Shown one piece after another: positions 40,030-40,185 of a stretch of 40,185 nt of DNA. The translations under genes and the position numbers were made by a program. Every line of letters begins with the position of its first letter. Position 1 is the stretch's first letter. The stretch lies in the IMG/VR virus record IMGVR_UViG_3300018432_000025, positions 1-40,185 of that record, one strand, 5' to 3'. Below the pieces are notes generated by a model. The model ran no database searches, was not told the DNA's origin, and saw only the letters and a program-made list of their open reading frames with translations. Origin of the DNA: a virus.

Positions 40030-40185
40030 CTACCCCACGCCCAAGAGCAAAAGCCGCCCGGCGGCAGATGCTTCACCAGTATCTGCCCAATCGTCGTAAT
40101 CCAGGCCGTTGCCGCCGTTGTAAAGCTCTGTCTTTTCGTCACTGGTCAAGATGCGCTTCCAGAGGGAAAACGCATCCATCAGTCC
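40030..40185 (-). CDS. Partial LamG-domain protein (C-terminus)
   Basis: The frame enters from the right edge and ends at TAG. The visible end includes FSLWKRILTSDEKTELYNGG, the conserved last strand and turn of LamG/concanavalin-like domains, then a short tail ending LLLLGVG. In phages such domains occur in tail fibre and receptor-binding proteins. The start lies outside the window. It is the gene upstream of the 553-aa protein. Confidence 0.75.
   Translation of the reverse strand, partial: GLMDAFSLWKRILTSDEKTELYNGGNGLDYDDWADTGEASAAGRLLLLGVG

Overview
The window is a GC-rich stretch of a tailed-phage genome (a free temperate phage or a prophage), almost all of it transcribed from the minus strand. 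A planctomycete host is suggested by an exported protein with an SHD1 (SLA1 homology 1) domain, a family enriched in Planctomycetota, and by dispersed GAGATTT-type heptamer repeats that I associate, from memory, with planctomycete genomes. No rRNA, complete tRNA or CRISPR array is visible.

Right part (about 40.2 kb down to 19.8 kb, read right to left): the end of a LamG-domain protein, a 553-aa virion-like protein and two small genes; then a classical HK97/siphovirus packaging and morphogenesis operon. This runs HNH nuclease, TerS, TerL, a small membrane protein, portal, prohead protease, major capsid protein, several structural proteins, head-tail connector, head closure, HK97-gp10-like protein, tail terminator, tail tube, paired tail assembly chaperones joined by a canonical A AAA AAC frameshift site, a TP901-type tape measure, and minor tail proteins. 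The operon ends in an 864-aa glycosyltransferase-FkbM methyltransferase-glycosyltransferase fusion.

Middle (17.1-15.2 kb): a lysogeny-like switch. A small HTH protein with an inverted repeat in front of it lies on the minus strand. A tyrosine integrase and a small gene lie on the plus strand. Upstream of the integrase is a control region with two palindromes and a tRNA-3'-end-like candidate attP. Next to it sits an SHD1 gene with a terminator on each side, laid out like a moron.

Left part (14.1-3.2 kb): an early region of small minus-strand genes behind a good sigma70-type promoter. It encodes a second tyrosine recombinase, a zinc/winged-helix protein, a FliA-like sigma factor, a winged-helix replication-type protein with three phased iteron-like palindromes inside its gene, a DUF6948-like protein, a protein with a 63-unit (Gly-Asp/Ser/Tyr) tail, and many 60-155-aa proteins, several with CxxC pairs. 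Several of these small genes share repeated translation leaders.

Far left (2.8-0 kb): a subtilisin-like protease with an intact catalytic triad, a 25-aa membrane peptide, a holin-like protein, a third tyrosine recombinase and the start of one more gene. No canonical endolysin is visible. The protease therefore sits where the lysis enzyme would be expected, and this is the most interesting functional hypothesis in the window.
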